A stretch of DNA of 13,815 bases from an uncultured Bacilli bacterium (lineage in GTDB: Bacteria; Bacillota_I; Bacilli_A; RF39; UBA660): NCBI GenBank assembly GCA_947591565.1, contig CANQDH010000013.1, positions 1 to 13,815 of the forward strand. Direction: 5' to 3'. The position numbers were made by a program, and so were the translations under genes. Below, in pieces: positions 7,171 through 13,815 of this stretch; position 1 is the stretch's first letter, and each line of letters begins with the position of its first letter. Below the pieces are notes generated by a model. The model ran no database searches and was not told the DNA's origin. It saw only the letters and a program-made list of their open reading frames with translations.

Positions 7171-8067
7171 TTAATTAGTTTTTTCTTCACATATAGGTTT
7201 TTCACCATTCAAATTTAATTCTACTGTATGCTTTGGCTTTCTCTTTTCAATAGGTAATGTTTCTACCCATTTTTTTCCATCCCATTTTTTTAAACAGTTA
7301 GGACCATACCACTCTTTTAATATTTTTTCGATATTATTATATGAATAATATTTTCTTCCTTCAAAATCATATAATTTAAAAGGTAATATATCTTTTTTTA
7401 AAAATACAGGTTCATGCATAAATTTTTCCCATGGAACTGAAATAGGTTGACTCATTAATTTACTATTTTCATTTAACCTTGAATACTTATTTGAAAACCA
7501 TACTACAAATTTTTTTAATAAAACAGGATTTAAATGTAAATTATCTAAAAGGACTATAAAAGGCATAACAATTTTTACTACTGTTCTAGATAATTCATCA
7601 ATGAATTTATTTTCACAGATATTATCATATATTATAACATCTACAAATATTCCATCACCTGATTTACATCTATTTTTTAATAAAAAATTTACTTCTTTTA
7701 TATATGTATTTCTTTTTCTGATTTTCATAGTTGGTCCCATAATGGTATTATATTTTTTATCTTTTTCAAAACATTGATAATAAAAATTACTATCTAAATC
7801 TTTATCTAGAGCTTTTATAAATTTTTCCCAATCTTTTTTTTGAATACATATATCAATATCATCATCCCAAGGAATAAAACCTTTGTAATTAACGATGCCA
7901 AGGGCACTACCCGCGATCAATCCATATTTTATGTTGTTTTTGACACATACCCTATGTATTTCATCCATTATAGTAAGTATTTCTAATTGTAACTGTCTGA
8001 CAGTTATTTTTGTACTATCCTTTTCATAAATTATATATTCTTCTTTTTCTTTAATACAATCATTCAT
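7171..8067 (-). CDS. LicD-family phosphotransferase
   Basis: A 298-residue LicD-family protein. Family members transfer phosphocholine or related phospho-substituents onto wall or lipid-linked glycans, using a nucleotidyltransferase-like fold. The hallmark region is intact: Lys/Asn-rich lead-in, YGLIAGSALGIVNYKGFIPW (48-67) with GSALG, then DDDIDI (68-73) carrying the metal-binding acidic residues. A FVDVIIYD strand and a C-terminal WYGPNCLKKW segment also fit the family. No signal peptide is present; a hydrophobic stretch near 176-190 (VVKIVMPFIVLLDNL) may touch the membrane. The start is fixed by GAGAAGG on the minus strand at 8074-8080. It is the only gene on this strand, is flanked by direct repeats, and is very AT-rich (51 of 240 sampled bases G or C, against about a third in pgk and spo0A), all suggesting separate acquisition. 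The acceptor glycan is unknown; no choline kinase or cytidylyltransferase is nearby. Confidence 0.88.
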   Translation of the reverse strand: MNDCIKEKEEYIIYEKDSTKITVRQLQLEILTIMDEIHRVCVKNNIKYGLIAGSALGIVNYKGFIPWDDDIDICIQKKDWEKFIKALDKDLDSNFYYQCFEKDKKYNTIMGPTMKIRKRNTYIKEVNFLLKNRCKSGDGIFVDVIIYDNICENKFIDELSRTVVKIVMPFIVLLDNLHLNPVLLKKFVVWFSNKYSRLNENSKLMSQPISVPWEKFMHEPVFLKKDILPFKLYDFEGRKYYSYNNIEKILKEWYGPNCLKKWDGKKWVETLPIEKRKPKHTVELNLNGEKPICEEKTN

Positions 8068-8164
8068 AATTTACCTTCTCTACTAATTTAATTTTACAAA
8101 AAAAAATACAATTAATCAAGAAATTAATATAATTACAGTAAAAATAAATAAGAAAGACTTTATA

Positions 8165-8192
8165 AATATAGAGAACATGATTTACACGTCAA
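8165..8192 (-). promoter_or_regulatory. Candidate promoter for licD
   Basis: On the minus strand TTGACG (complement of 8187-8192) and TATATT (complement of 8165-8170) are separated by 16 bases, giving a leader of about 90 bases before the licD start. No better pair was seen in the gap. Confidence 0.45.
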
Positions 8193-8293
8193 AAAAATGA
8201 GGAAAAATCGTGATTGCAAAGGATAAATATCGTTGTAATTTAAGTATGAAATCTTAACTGAAAATTTAGAATCTGTGTTTTAGGTAAGTTTAG

Positions 8294-8320
8294 AAGAAAT
8301 ATACTTATTTCTTTTATTTT
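8294..8320 (+). terminator. Weak AT-rich hairpin with U-rich tail
   Basis: AAGAAATA (8294-8301) and TATTTCTT (8306-8313) form a perfect 8-bp stem with loop TACT, followed by TTATTTT. Only one G-C pair supports the stem and no plus-strand gene precedes it, so it may be a relic terminator, the end of an unrecognised small transcript, or chance. Confidence 0.25.
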
Positions 8321-8348
8321 TAACGCGTATATAGTAATTATTTTATGT

Positions 8349-8399
8349 TTTTTTTGTGTACTTTTTATAAAATTTATCATAAATTAATATCTATGATAT
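8349..8399. repeat. Right copy of 51-bp imperfect direct repeat flanking licD
   Basis: Partner of 7040-7090 (43 of 51 positions identical, no gaps). This copy includes a functional-looking -35 (TTATCA) and the start of the -10 for the downstream gene. Confidence 0.55.
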
Positions 8400-8402
8400 A
8401 AT
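8374..8402 (+). promoter_or_regulatory. Promoter of the phosphodiesterase-fhs unit
   Basis: TTATCA (8374-8379) and a perfect TATAAT (8397-8402) are 17 bases apart. The -10 lies just before the ribosome binding site AGGTGAG (8408-8414), so the leader is extremely short. Confidence 0.55.
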
Positions 8403-8418
8403 TATTTAGGTGAGCATT

Positions 8419-9126
8419 ATGAAAGATGTAGAAAAATTCACGACTAATCTTATTGCACATAGAGGTATGCATAGTTCGAAAATAACCGAAAATACTTTAG
8501 ACGCTTTTGCTTTAGCTATGAAACATAACTATATTATTGAATTTGATGTACATTTATTAAAAGATAATAATATTATAGTATATCATGATGATAATTTACA
8601 AAGACTAGCTCATTTAAATCAAAAAATAAAAAACTTAAAGGCATCTGATTTAAAAAAAGTGCATCTTCCAAATAATGCCAAAATACCTATGCTTGCTGAA
8701 GTACTACAATTAATAAATGGTAAAGTTCCCATTATTATTGAATTAAAATGTGATAATAGAGTAGGTAAATTAGAAAAAGAACTTGTTAAATATTTAGATC
8801 ATTATAATGGTATATTCGCCGTAAAAAGTTTTAATCCTTTATCGGTTATGTGGTTTAAAAAACATAGGCCCAATTATATTAGGGGATTATTACTTAGCGG
8901 AAAAGAAAAATTAAGAAATAAAATAATGCGTACGAACTTTATTTTTAATTTGTGCAAACCGGATTTTTTATCTTTTAACTATCTACTTTATAAACATAAA
9001 TTAATGAACAAAAAGATAACTAAACTTGCTTGGACTATTGATTCACTAGAAAAATATCAAAAATATAAAGAATATTATGATAATTTAATCTGTGAAAATA
9101 TCTTAGATGAAGTACATAAAATATAG
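8419..9126 (+). CDS. Glycerophosphodiester phosphodiesterase family protein
   Basis: A 235-residue GDPD-family TIM-barrel enzyme, which hydrolyses glycerophosphodiesters (deacylated phospholipid or teichoic acid breakdown products) to glycerol 3-phosphate and an alcohol. Key residues are present: His14-Arg15 in IAHRG, Glu24-Asn25, Glu41 and Asp43 in EFDVHL, general acid/base His56 in VYHDD, and Glu108/Lys110 in IIIELK; the late AWTIDS strand also fits. No signal peptide or membrane helix is seen, so it is cytosolic. The C-terminal loop, normally ending near GVDGIITD, is diverged here (NLICENILDEV). ATG 8419 is chosen because AGGTGAG (8408-8414) lies four bases upstream; the in-frame GTG at 8410 lies within that site. 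fhs follows 22 bases after the stop, so the two are probably co-transcribed. Context with licD and the glycolipid genes suggests recycling of envelope glycerophosphate (inference). Confidence 0.92.
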   Translation: MKDVEKFTTNLIAHRGMHSSKITENTLDAFALAMKHNYIIEFDVHLLKDNNIIVYHDDNLQRLAHLNQKIKNLKASDLKKVHLPNNAKIPMLAEVLQLINGKVPIIIELKCDNRVGKLEKELVKYLDHYNGIFAVKSFNPLSVMWFKKHRPNYIRGLLLSGKEKLRNKIMRTNFIFNLCKPDFLSFNYLLYKHKLMNKKITKLAWTIDSLEKYQKYKEYYDNLICENILDEVHKI

Positions 9127-9148
9127 TATAATAAAGAAGGGTGATATA

Positions 9149-10786
9149 ATGGAATCAGATATTGTTATTGCAAATAGCGTTGATATAAAACCTATTGAAG
9201 AAGTTGCCAAAAGGTTGGACATTGATAAAAATGATCTTGAATTTTATGGAAAATATAAGGCTAAAATAAATAAAAGTAGTAAAGAAGTGAAAAACGCTCA
9301 TTTAATTTTAGTAACGGCTACTAATCCTACTCCTTATGGAGAAGGTAAAACGACTATCAGTATTGGGCTTGGAGATGCTTTAAATAAACTTGGTAAGAAA
9401 ACATTAATAACTTTAAGAGAACCATCTTTGGGGCCTGTTTTTGGTCTAAAAGGTGGTGCTACGGGTGGAGGTTATGCTCAGGTAATTCCTATGGAAGATA
9501 TTAACCTACATTTTACAGGTGATTTTCATGCTATTACATCGGCTAACAATTTGTTATGTGCAGCTATTGATAATCATATTAAACAAGGAAATGCTCTTCA
9601 TATCGATGTTCAAAAAATTAAATTTAATAGATGTATGGATGTTAACGATAGAGCGTTAAGAAACATTGTTCTTGATAATGATGGTATCAAAAGGGAAGAA
9701 AACTTTAATATAACGGCAGCAAGTGAAATAATGATTATTTTTTGTTTAGCTAGTGATTTAAAAGATTTAGAAACAAGACTTGGTAATATATTAATTGGTT
9801 ATAATATGGATGGTGAACCAGTTTTTGCTAAAGACTTAAAAGTTGAAGGGGCTATGACAGTACTTTTAAAAGATGCTTTTAAACCTAATTTAGTTCAAAC
9901 ATTAGAACATAATCCTGTTATTATTCATGGCGGGCCTTTTGCTAATATTGCTCATGGATGTAACTCTTTAGTAGCTACTAATTTAAGTTTAAATCTTGCT
10001 GATTATGTTGTTACAGAAGCAGGTTTTGGCTCTGACTTAGGTGCTGAAAAATTTTTAGATATTAAATGCCGTATCGGTCATTTAAATCCTGATTGTGTAT
10101 GCCTTGTAACAACTATTAAATCTCTAAAATATAATGCCGGTATAAATAATTTTCAGGAAGAGGATACTGATGCTGTTAAAAAAGGATTATCTAATTTAAA
10201 AGCCCATATTGATAATTTACTTAAATTTAATGTTAATTTAATTGTTTGTTTAAATAAATATCATACTGATTTTCCTTCTGAAATTGATATTGTTAAAGAA
10301 TATTGTGATAGTCTTGATATACCTTTTAGTATAAGTACAAGTTATACTGATGGAAGTAATGGTTCGCTTGATTTAGGTGAAAAAGTTATCGAGTTATGTG
10401 ATAAGAAAAAACAACTACATTATTTATATAGTGAAGATTTATCGATAAAAGAAAAATTTGAAAGGCTTGCTTTTAATATATATCATGCAGGTTCTATTAA
10501 ATATTTAGATAAGGCTAAGGCTGAAATAGAGCAAATTGAAAAGTTGCACTTAGATCATTTACCTATTTGTGTAGCTAAGACGCAGTATTCTTTATCTGAT
10601 GATAAAAATAAATTAGGTTATCCTAAAGATTATGAAATAACCGTTCGCGATATAAAATTATATAGTGGTGCTGGGCTTATTACCATTTTACTTGGCGACA
10701 TTATGACGATGCCAGGTTTACCTAAAGAACCTAACTTTGAACACATAAAACTTGATAGTAATGAAAAAATTGTTGGAATTTTTTAA
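9149..10786 (+). CDS. fhs: Formate--tetrahydrofolate ligase
   Basis: A 545-residue cytosolic enzyme that makes 10-formyltetrahydrofolate from formate, ATP and tetrahydrofolate, feeding purine and formyl-Met-tRNA synthesis. Length is close to the family norm of about 555. The P-loop variant TPYGEGKTT is at 61-69, REPSLGPVFGLKGGATGGGY at 90-109, the family signature YAQVIPMEDINLHFTGD at 109-125, ITSANNLL shortly after, and TEAGFGSDLGAEKFLDIKC later; the C-terminal folate-site stretch MTMPGLPKEPNF is intact. ATG 9149 is chosen because AGAAGGGTGA (9135-9144) precedes it; an upstream in-frame ATG at 9107 lies inside the phosphodiesterase gene with no binding site. A TATAAT at 9127-9132 could give a secondary promoter, but its -35 is poor. 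No acetogenesis genes are adjacent, so a biosynthetic role is the default reading. Confidence 0.97.
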   Translation: MESDIVIANSVDIKPIEEVAKRLDIDKNDLEFYGKYKAKINKSSKEVKNAHLILVTATNPTPYGEGKTTISIGLGDALNKLGKKTLITLREPSLGPVFGLKGGATGGGYAQVIPMEDINLHFTGDFHAITSANNLLCAAIDNHIKQGNALHIDVQKIKFNRCMDVNDRALRNIVLDNDGIKREENFNITAASEIMIIFCLASDLKDLETRLGNILIGYNMDGEPVFAKDLKVEGAMTVLLKDAFKPNLVQTLEHNPVIIHGGPFANIAHGCNSLVATNLSLNLADYVVTEAGFGSDLGAEKFLDIKCRIGHLNPDCVCLVTTIKSLKYNAGINNFQEEDTDAVKKGLSNLKAHIDNLLKFNVNLIVCLNKYHTDFPSEIDIVKEYCDSLDIPFSISTSYTDGSNGSLDLGEKVIELCDKKKQLHYLYSEDLSIKEKFERLAFNIYHAGSIKYLDKAKAEIEQIEKLHLDHLPICVAKTQYSLSDDKNKLGYPKDYEITVRDIKLYSGAGLITILLGDIMTMPGLPKEPNFEHIKLDSNEKIVGIF

Positions 10787-10814
10787 AAAATTTATGAAAA
10801 AAAGAAAGATATTT

Positions 10815-10852
10815 TAATTCCTTCACGTATATTTTATAGTGAGGAGGAATTA
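10815..10852 (+). promoter_or_regulatory. Hairpin enclosing the ribosome binding site of the adhesin leader peptide
   Basis: TAATTCCT (10815-10822) pairs with AGGAATTA (10845-10852); inside it TCAC (10823-10826) pairs with GTGA (10839-10842), leaving GG bulged, and TATA/TATA can close the loop. The 3' arm contains the Shine-Dalgarno sequence GAGGAGG (10841-10847), so the folded RNA would hide it. There is no U-tract, so it is not a typical terminator of fhs. Regulation at the level of translation is an inference. Confidence 0.5.
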
Positions 10853-10854
10853 TT

Positions 10855-10968
10855 ATGAAAATTTTTTTGGTAGTTTTAACTCTTCTGTTAGAACTTTTTT
10901 TATTCTCATCCTTGAAAGTAGCGGGTGAGGTTTCAAGAAGGGAGGAATATTATGACGAATCTGATTAA
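10855..10968 (+). CDS. 37-residue membrane peptide / leader ORF upstream of the adhesin
   Basis: An ATG with a strong binding site (GAGGAGGAATT, 10841-10851) opens a 37-codon frame ending in TAA at 10966. The product starts MKIFLVVLTLLLELFLFSSL, one hydrophobic helix, and ends in a charged tail (RREEYYDESD). Its last 17 bases overlap the start of the adhesin gene, whose own binding site GGGAGGA (10940-10946) lies within it. It could be a genuine small membrane protein or a translational leader that couples expression to the adhesin. No family is recognised. Support is the near-perfect ribosome binding site and the hydrophobic pattern only. Confidence 0.5.
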   Translation: MKIFLVVLTLLLELFLFSSLKVAGEVSRREEYYDESD

Positions 10969-13815
10969 AAAAGTTTCGCTGATAACCACCTTTCTGATTA
11001 GTTTTTTATGTAGTATAGGATTTGCGAAGGCAGCTACGGTTCAAAAGGTGCCAACTGAATATTACTGGCATAGGGTAGAAGAAGGTAGTATTCATGAAGC
11101 ATCAGATACATTTAATTATTATACGATTGACGGTGTAGATGCTTACTGTCTTGATATCACCAAAAAAGAGGGTGAATATGTTGAATTAGGTAGTTTAGAT
11201 ATTTCAGGTATACCTGATGATGTCAAAGAAAGAGTTTTACTTATTGCTTATTATGGATATAATTATTTTAATCATCAAACACTTGAGTATAGGGCTGCAA
11301 CACAGGCTCTAATATGGGAAACAGTGCAAGGGCCAGGTAATAAAGTAGGCTTTTTTACAAAGTTATTTGGCAAAGGCTATGAATTAAATATTGATGAGGA
11401 ACGAAATACTATTGAAAGTCTAATATCGGAGCATGATATCTTTCCAAGTTTTGTTGGTAATGAATATAAAGTTCAATTAGGTGGTAAACTGACTTTAACT
11501 GACTCAAATTATGTTTTAGGGCGCACTTTTGTTTCATCACATGGACTTGAAATGTCAGGATCAGGAAATGAAATAGAAATAACACCTCAAAATGGTGAAC
11601 CTGGTGATTATATTGTATCTTTTATTAAAGATAATCCCTATAGTAAAGATTACAAAATTTTTATTGGGAATGGGTATCAAAATTTGATAGTTCCAGGCTC
11701 TATCCCTAAAAAGGAAGCCAGTATTAAGGTTACTGTTTACAAAACCAAAATAGATATATTAAAACATGATTCTGAAACTGATATCGTGCAAGGTGATGCG
11801 ACATTTAAAGGAGCAACCTACAAAATATATAAACAAAAAAGTAATGAATATGTTGCAACAGTTACCCTAAATGAAGAAGGAAAAGGTCAAATAAGTCTTC
11901 CAGCGGGTCAATTTTATATGAAAGAAACGAAGGCTCCGACTGGTTACTTACTTGATAATCAAATTTATGAATTTGATACTACTTCAAAAGAACAAATGCA
12001 TATTGACGTTTATGATGAAGTAATTAAAGGAAGAATAAGTGTAAATAAATATGATTTTGATACTAAATCTTGCACTTCAAAATTAGTAGGTGCTAAGTAT
12101 CAAATTAGTGATAAAAAACAAAATATTGTTGATATAATTACCATTGATGAAAACTGTAGTGCGAGGTCAAAACTATTACCATATGGAACTTACTATATTA
12201 AAGAAATAGAAGCGCCAGAAGGCTATTTATTAGATGAACAAATTTATGAATATACGATTTCTAATATGAGTGAAAGAAGCACTTCAGAGGTGTTATCCTT
12301 AGAAAAGGCTATTACTAATAAAATAAATATTTACAAAAGCTATGAAAATATTTTTTCTCATCTTTTAACATCAGAGCCTGGTATTACCTTTGAAATATAT
12401 AATCAGGACCAAAAATATGCAGAAATTACAACTGATCAAAATGGACAAGCTAGTATTACTCTTCCATATGGGACATGGACTTTTCATCAAGTAAATACGA
12501 CGATAGGATATGAAAAAATTGACGATTTTACAGTTATAGTGTCAGAAAGTAGTGAAAAAGAACAGTCTTTTAATATTGTGGATAAACAAATTGCTGCTTA
12601 TTTAAAAGTTATCAAAATCGATTCTAAAACAAAAGAGCCTATAGTACAAAAAAAGACAACATTCAAAATTTTAAATGTTGATACAAACGAATATGTTGCG
12701 CAGCACCTTGGTGAAAAGGACATCGATATATTTGAAACAGATGAAAATGGTGTAATGACTACTTATTTAAAACTTCCATATGGTCATTATAAGTTAATCG
12801 AAATGAGTGCCCCAGAGGGCTATAAATTAGGTAATCCTGTTGATTTTATGATTGAAAATAATGAACTTTTAATTATAAATTATGAAAATGAACCTATTAA
12901 AGGAAGTCTAGAAATTTTAAAAGATGGTGAAGTGTTTGATTTTAATACGCATTTGTTTACCAAAAAACCACTTTCCAATATTCGCTTTAGAATATATGCT
13001 GCTGAAGATATTTATGCAGGCGATAATAAAACCCTTTATTATTCCAAAGATAAACTCGTTGACACATTAACAACGGATGAAATGGGCTTTGCTAAGAGTC
13101 AAGAATTACCTATTGGGAAATACTATATAAAGGAAACTAAGACATTACAGGGTTATATTCTTGATGACGAAAAATATTATTTTGAGGTAACAAATGATAA
13201 TCTAAATATCAAGTATGAGTTCACAAATATTTTAAAAAAGGGCAAATTAGACATTATAAAAAAAGATGAAACAACTGGGAAACCTCTTAAAGGTGCAACA
13301 TTTGATCTTTATACAGAAAATGATGTTTTTATGTTTTCTTTAACAACTGATGATGAAGGAAAAATAAGTTTTGAAAATTTACCTTTAGGTTCATATTATA
13401 TTGTTGAAAAAGCGGCCCCACTAAACTATATGTTATCTGATGAAAAAATATTCTTTGATATAACACGTGATAAACAACATCTTAAAAAAGTAGTTACGAA
13501 TAAGGCTTTAACAGGTCATGTTCAAATTTTAAAAGTAGATGGTAGTCATAATCCTTTAGCAAATGTGAAAATAGGTATTTATAATGAAAAAGATGAACTT
13601 TGTTTTGAAGGCATCACAAATGAACAAGGATTAATAGATACCGATTTAGAATACGGAACATATTATTATAAGGAAATAGAAACAGTTGATGGCTATATAT
13701 TAAGTGAAGAAAAAGTTTATTTTAATGTCGATGATACTAGTGCCAATTTAGAATTTACTTTAGTTAATAATAAAATAACTATTGATGTACCAGATACGAT
13801 GAAAAATAAAAGTTC
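10952..13815 (+). CDS. Thioester-domain, Cna-B repeat cell-surface adhesin (3' partial)
   Basis: At least 954 residues, open to the right edge. A Sec signal peptide (1-27, cleavage after AKA) leads to a thioester domain: Cys66 in DAYCLD and Gln118 in AATQALIWE are the expected thioester pair, which in Gram-positive adhesins binds host or surface nucleophiles covalently. From about 262 there are seven Cna-B/SpaA-type modules, starting near 262, 359, 457, 549, 650, 763 and 854, each ending with an E-x-x-x-x-x-GY-type strand. Isopeptide Lys/Glu/Asn-Asp sets are visible: K271/E325/D355, K366/E418/N456, K555/E617/N646, K657/E728/N759, K770/E819/N850 and K861/E908/N939 or N940. Module three is altered (K462, Gln513 for Glu, Asp544 for Asn). 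At 13787 VPDTM looks like a sortase-type motif, so a wall anchor should follow outside the window. GGGAGGA (10940-10946) fixes the start. Confidence 0.93.
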   Translation, partial: MTNLIKKVSLITTFLISFLCSIGFAKAATVQKVPTEYYWHRVEEGSIHEASDTFNYYTIDGVDAYCLDITKKEGEYVELGSLDISGIPDDVKERVLLIAYYGYNYFNHQTLEYRAATQALIWETVQGPGNKVGFFTKLFGKGYELNIDEERNTIESLISEHDIFPSFVGNEYKVQLGGKLTLTDSNYVLGRTFVSSHGLEMSGSGNEIEITPQNGEPGDYIVSFIKDNPYSKDYKIFIGNGYQNLIVPGSIPKKEASIKVTVYKTKIDILKHDSETDIVQGDATFKGATYKIYKQKSNEYVATVTLNEEGKGQISLPAGQFYMKETKAPTGYLLDNQIYEFDTTSKEQMHIDVYDEVIKGRISVNKYDFDTKSCTSKLVGAKYQISDKKQNIVDIITIDENCSARSKLLPYGTYYIKEIEAPEGYLLDEQIYEYTISNMSERSTSEVLSLEKAITNKINIYKSYENIFSHLLTSEPGITFEIYNQDQKYAEITTDQNGQASITLPYGTWTFHQVNTTIGYEKIDDFTVIVSESSEKEQSFNIVDKQIAAYLKVIKIDSKTKEPIVQKKTTFKILNVDTNEYVAQHLGEKDIDIFETDENGVMTTYLKLPYGHYKLIEMSAPEGYKLGNPVDFMIENNELLIINYENEPIKGSLEILKDGEVFDFNTHLFTKKPLSNIRFRIYAAEDIYAGDNKTLYYSKDKLVDTLTTDEMGFAKSQELPIGKYYIKETKTLQGYILDDEKYYFEVTNDNLNIKYEFTNILKKGKLDIIKKDETTGKPLKGATFDLYTENDVFMFSLTTDDEGKISFENLPLGSYYIVEKAAPLNYMLSDEKIFFDITRDKQHLKKVVTNKALTGHVQILKVDGSHNPLANVKIGIYNEKDELCFEGITNEQGLIDTDLEYGTYYYKEIETVDGYILSEEKVYFNVDDTSANLEFTLVNNKITIDVPDTMKNKS
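13787..13801 (+). other. Sortase-like motif VPDTM at the end of the last Cna-B module
   Basis: Codons for Val-Pro-Asp-Thr-Met follow the seventh Cna-B module directly. The position and the P-x-T core match LPxTG-type signals; Val for Leu and Met for Gly are departures. The hydrophobic helix and basic tail that would confirm it lie beyond the window. Confidence 0.4.

Larger units (their letters stand above)
8081..8346. other. Divergent intergenic region between licD and the phosphodiesterase gene
   Basis: The gap between the licD and phosphodiesterase coding regions is about 350 bases and encodes no supported protein; all frames are broken by frequent stops. It holds the candidate licD promoter, a weak hairpin (8294-8313), the right copy of the direct repeat and the phosphodiesterase promoter. 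No tRNA, riboswitch or attachment-site signature could be recognised in the remaining part. Confidence 0.5.

Noticed and set aside
7171..8067. licD as a toxin-type nucleotidyltransferase of a defence system
   Set aside because: The GSALG ... PWDDDIDI arrangement and the full-length C-terminal region fit LicD, and no antitoxin partner gene is adjacent.
8410..8418. GTG at 8410 as start of the phosphodiesterase
   Set aside because: The GTG is part of the AGGTGAG ribosome binding site that serves the ATG at 8419.
9107..9148. N-terminal extension of formate-tetrahydrofolate ligase from ATG 9107
   Set aside because: The extension overlaps the phosphodiesterase gene and has no binding site, while ATG 9149 has a strong one and gives a family-like N-terminus.
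10777..10792. Perfect palindrome AATTTTTTAAAAAATT at the end of fhs
   Set aside because: It contains only A and T, has no U-tract after it and overlaps the stop region; it is expected by chance in such AT-rich DNA and is not a convincing terminator.
10952..13815. Cna-B modules as a recent DNA-level tandem repeat
   Set aside because: The modules are clear at protein level but differ widely in DNA sequence, so this is an old domain expansion, not a recent repeat array.

Overview
The window comes from an AT-rich, low-GC Gram-positive bacterium (Bacillota, probably an uncultured Bacilli/Erysipelotrichia-like gut lineage). The evidence is a Spo0A regulator with an almost canonical DNA-recognition helix, strong AGGAGG/AGGTGA-type ribosome binding sites, U-tailed hairpin terminators, a Cna-B-repeat wall adhesin, and Firmicutes-style glycolipid and LicD genes. 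TGA is a normal stop (rmuC ends in TGA) and Trp is TGG, so this is not a mycoplasma-type code. The lineage call is an inference; the sequence cannot fix it more closely.

Layout: (1) 3-1073, the 3' part of a surface-type protein with a C-type-lectin/FGE-like C-terminus, closed by a hairpin. (2) 1177-2265, rmuC. (3) 2313-6120, a tightly packed run of a type IV prepilin, pgk, a flippase-like membrane protein and a GT4 lipid glycosyltransferase. It has a good promoter candidate at its head, two overlapping gene junctions and a terminator at its end. (4) 6259-7023, spo0A, preceded by a Spo0A-box match and closed by a perfect terminator palindrome. (5) 7171-8067, licD, the only minus-strand gene, lying between two imperfect 51-bp direct repeats. 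(6) 8419-10786, a glycerophosphodiester phosphodiesterase followed by formate-tetrahydrofolate ligase. (7) 10855-13815+, a tiny membrane peptide whose ribosome binding site sits in a hairpin, overlapping a very large secreted adhesin. The adhesin has a thioester domain and seven Cna-B modules and runs off the right edge just as a sortase-like motif begins.

Common thread: most genes concern the envelope. They cover pilin-like proteins, glycolipid synthesis, a phosphocholine-type transferase, glycerophosphodiester turnover and a covalently cross-linking adhesin. Housekeeping metabolism (pgk, fhs), DNA maintenance (rmuC) and the sporulation master regulator are interleaved with them. No mobile element, CRISPR array, tRNA or rRNA was seen.

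The least ordinary points are the composition-shifted, variable-region-like end of the first gene, the direct repeats around licD, the 0A-box at spo0A, the prepilin/pgk overlap, and the peptide plus hairpin leader of the adhesin.
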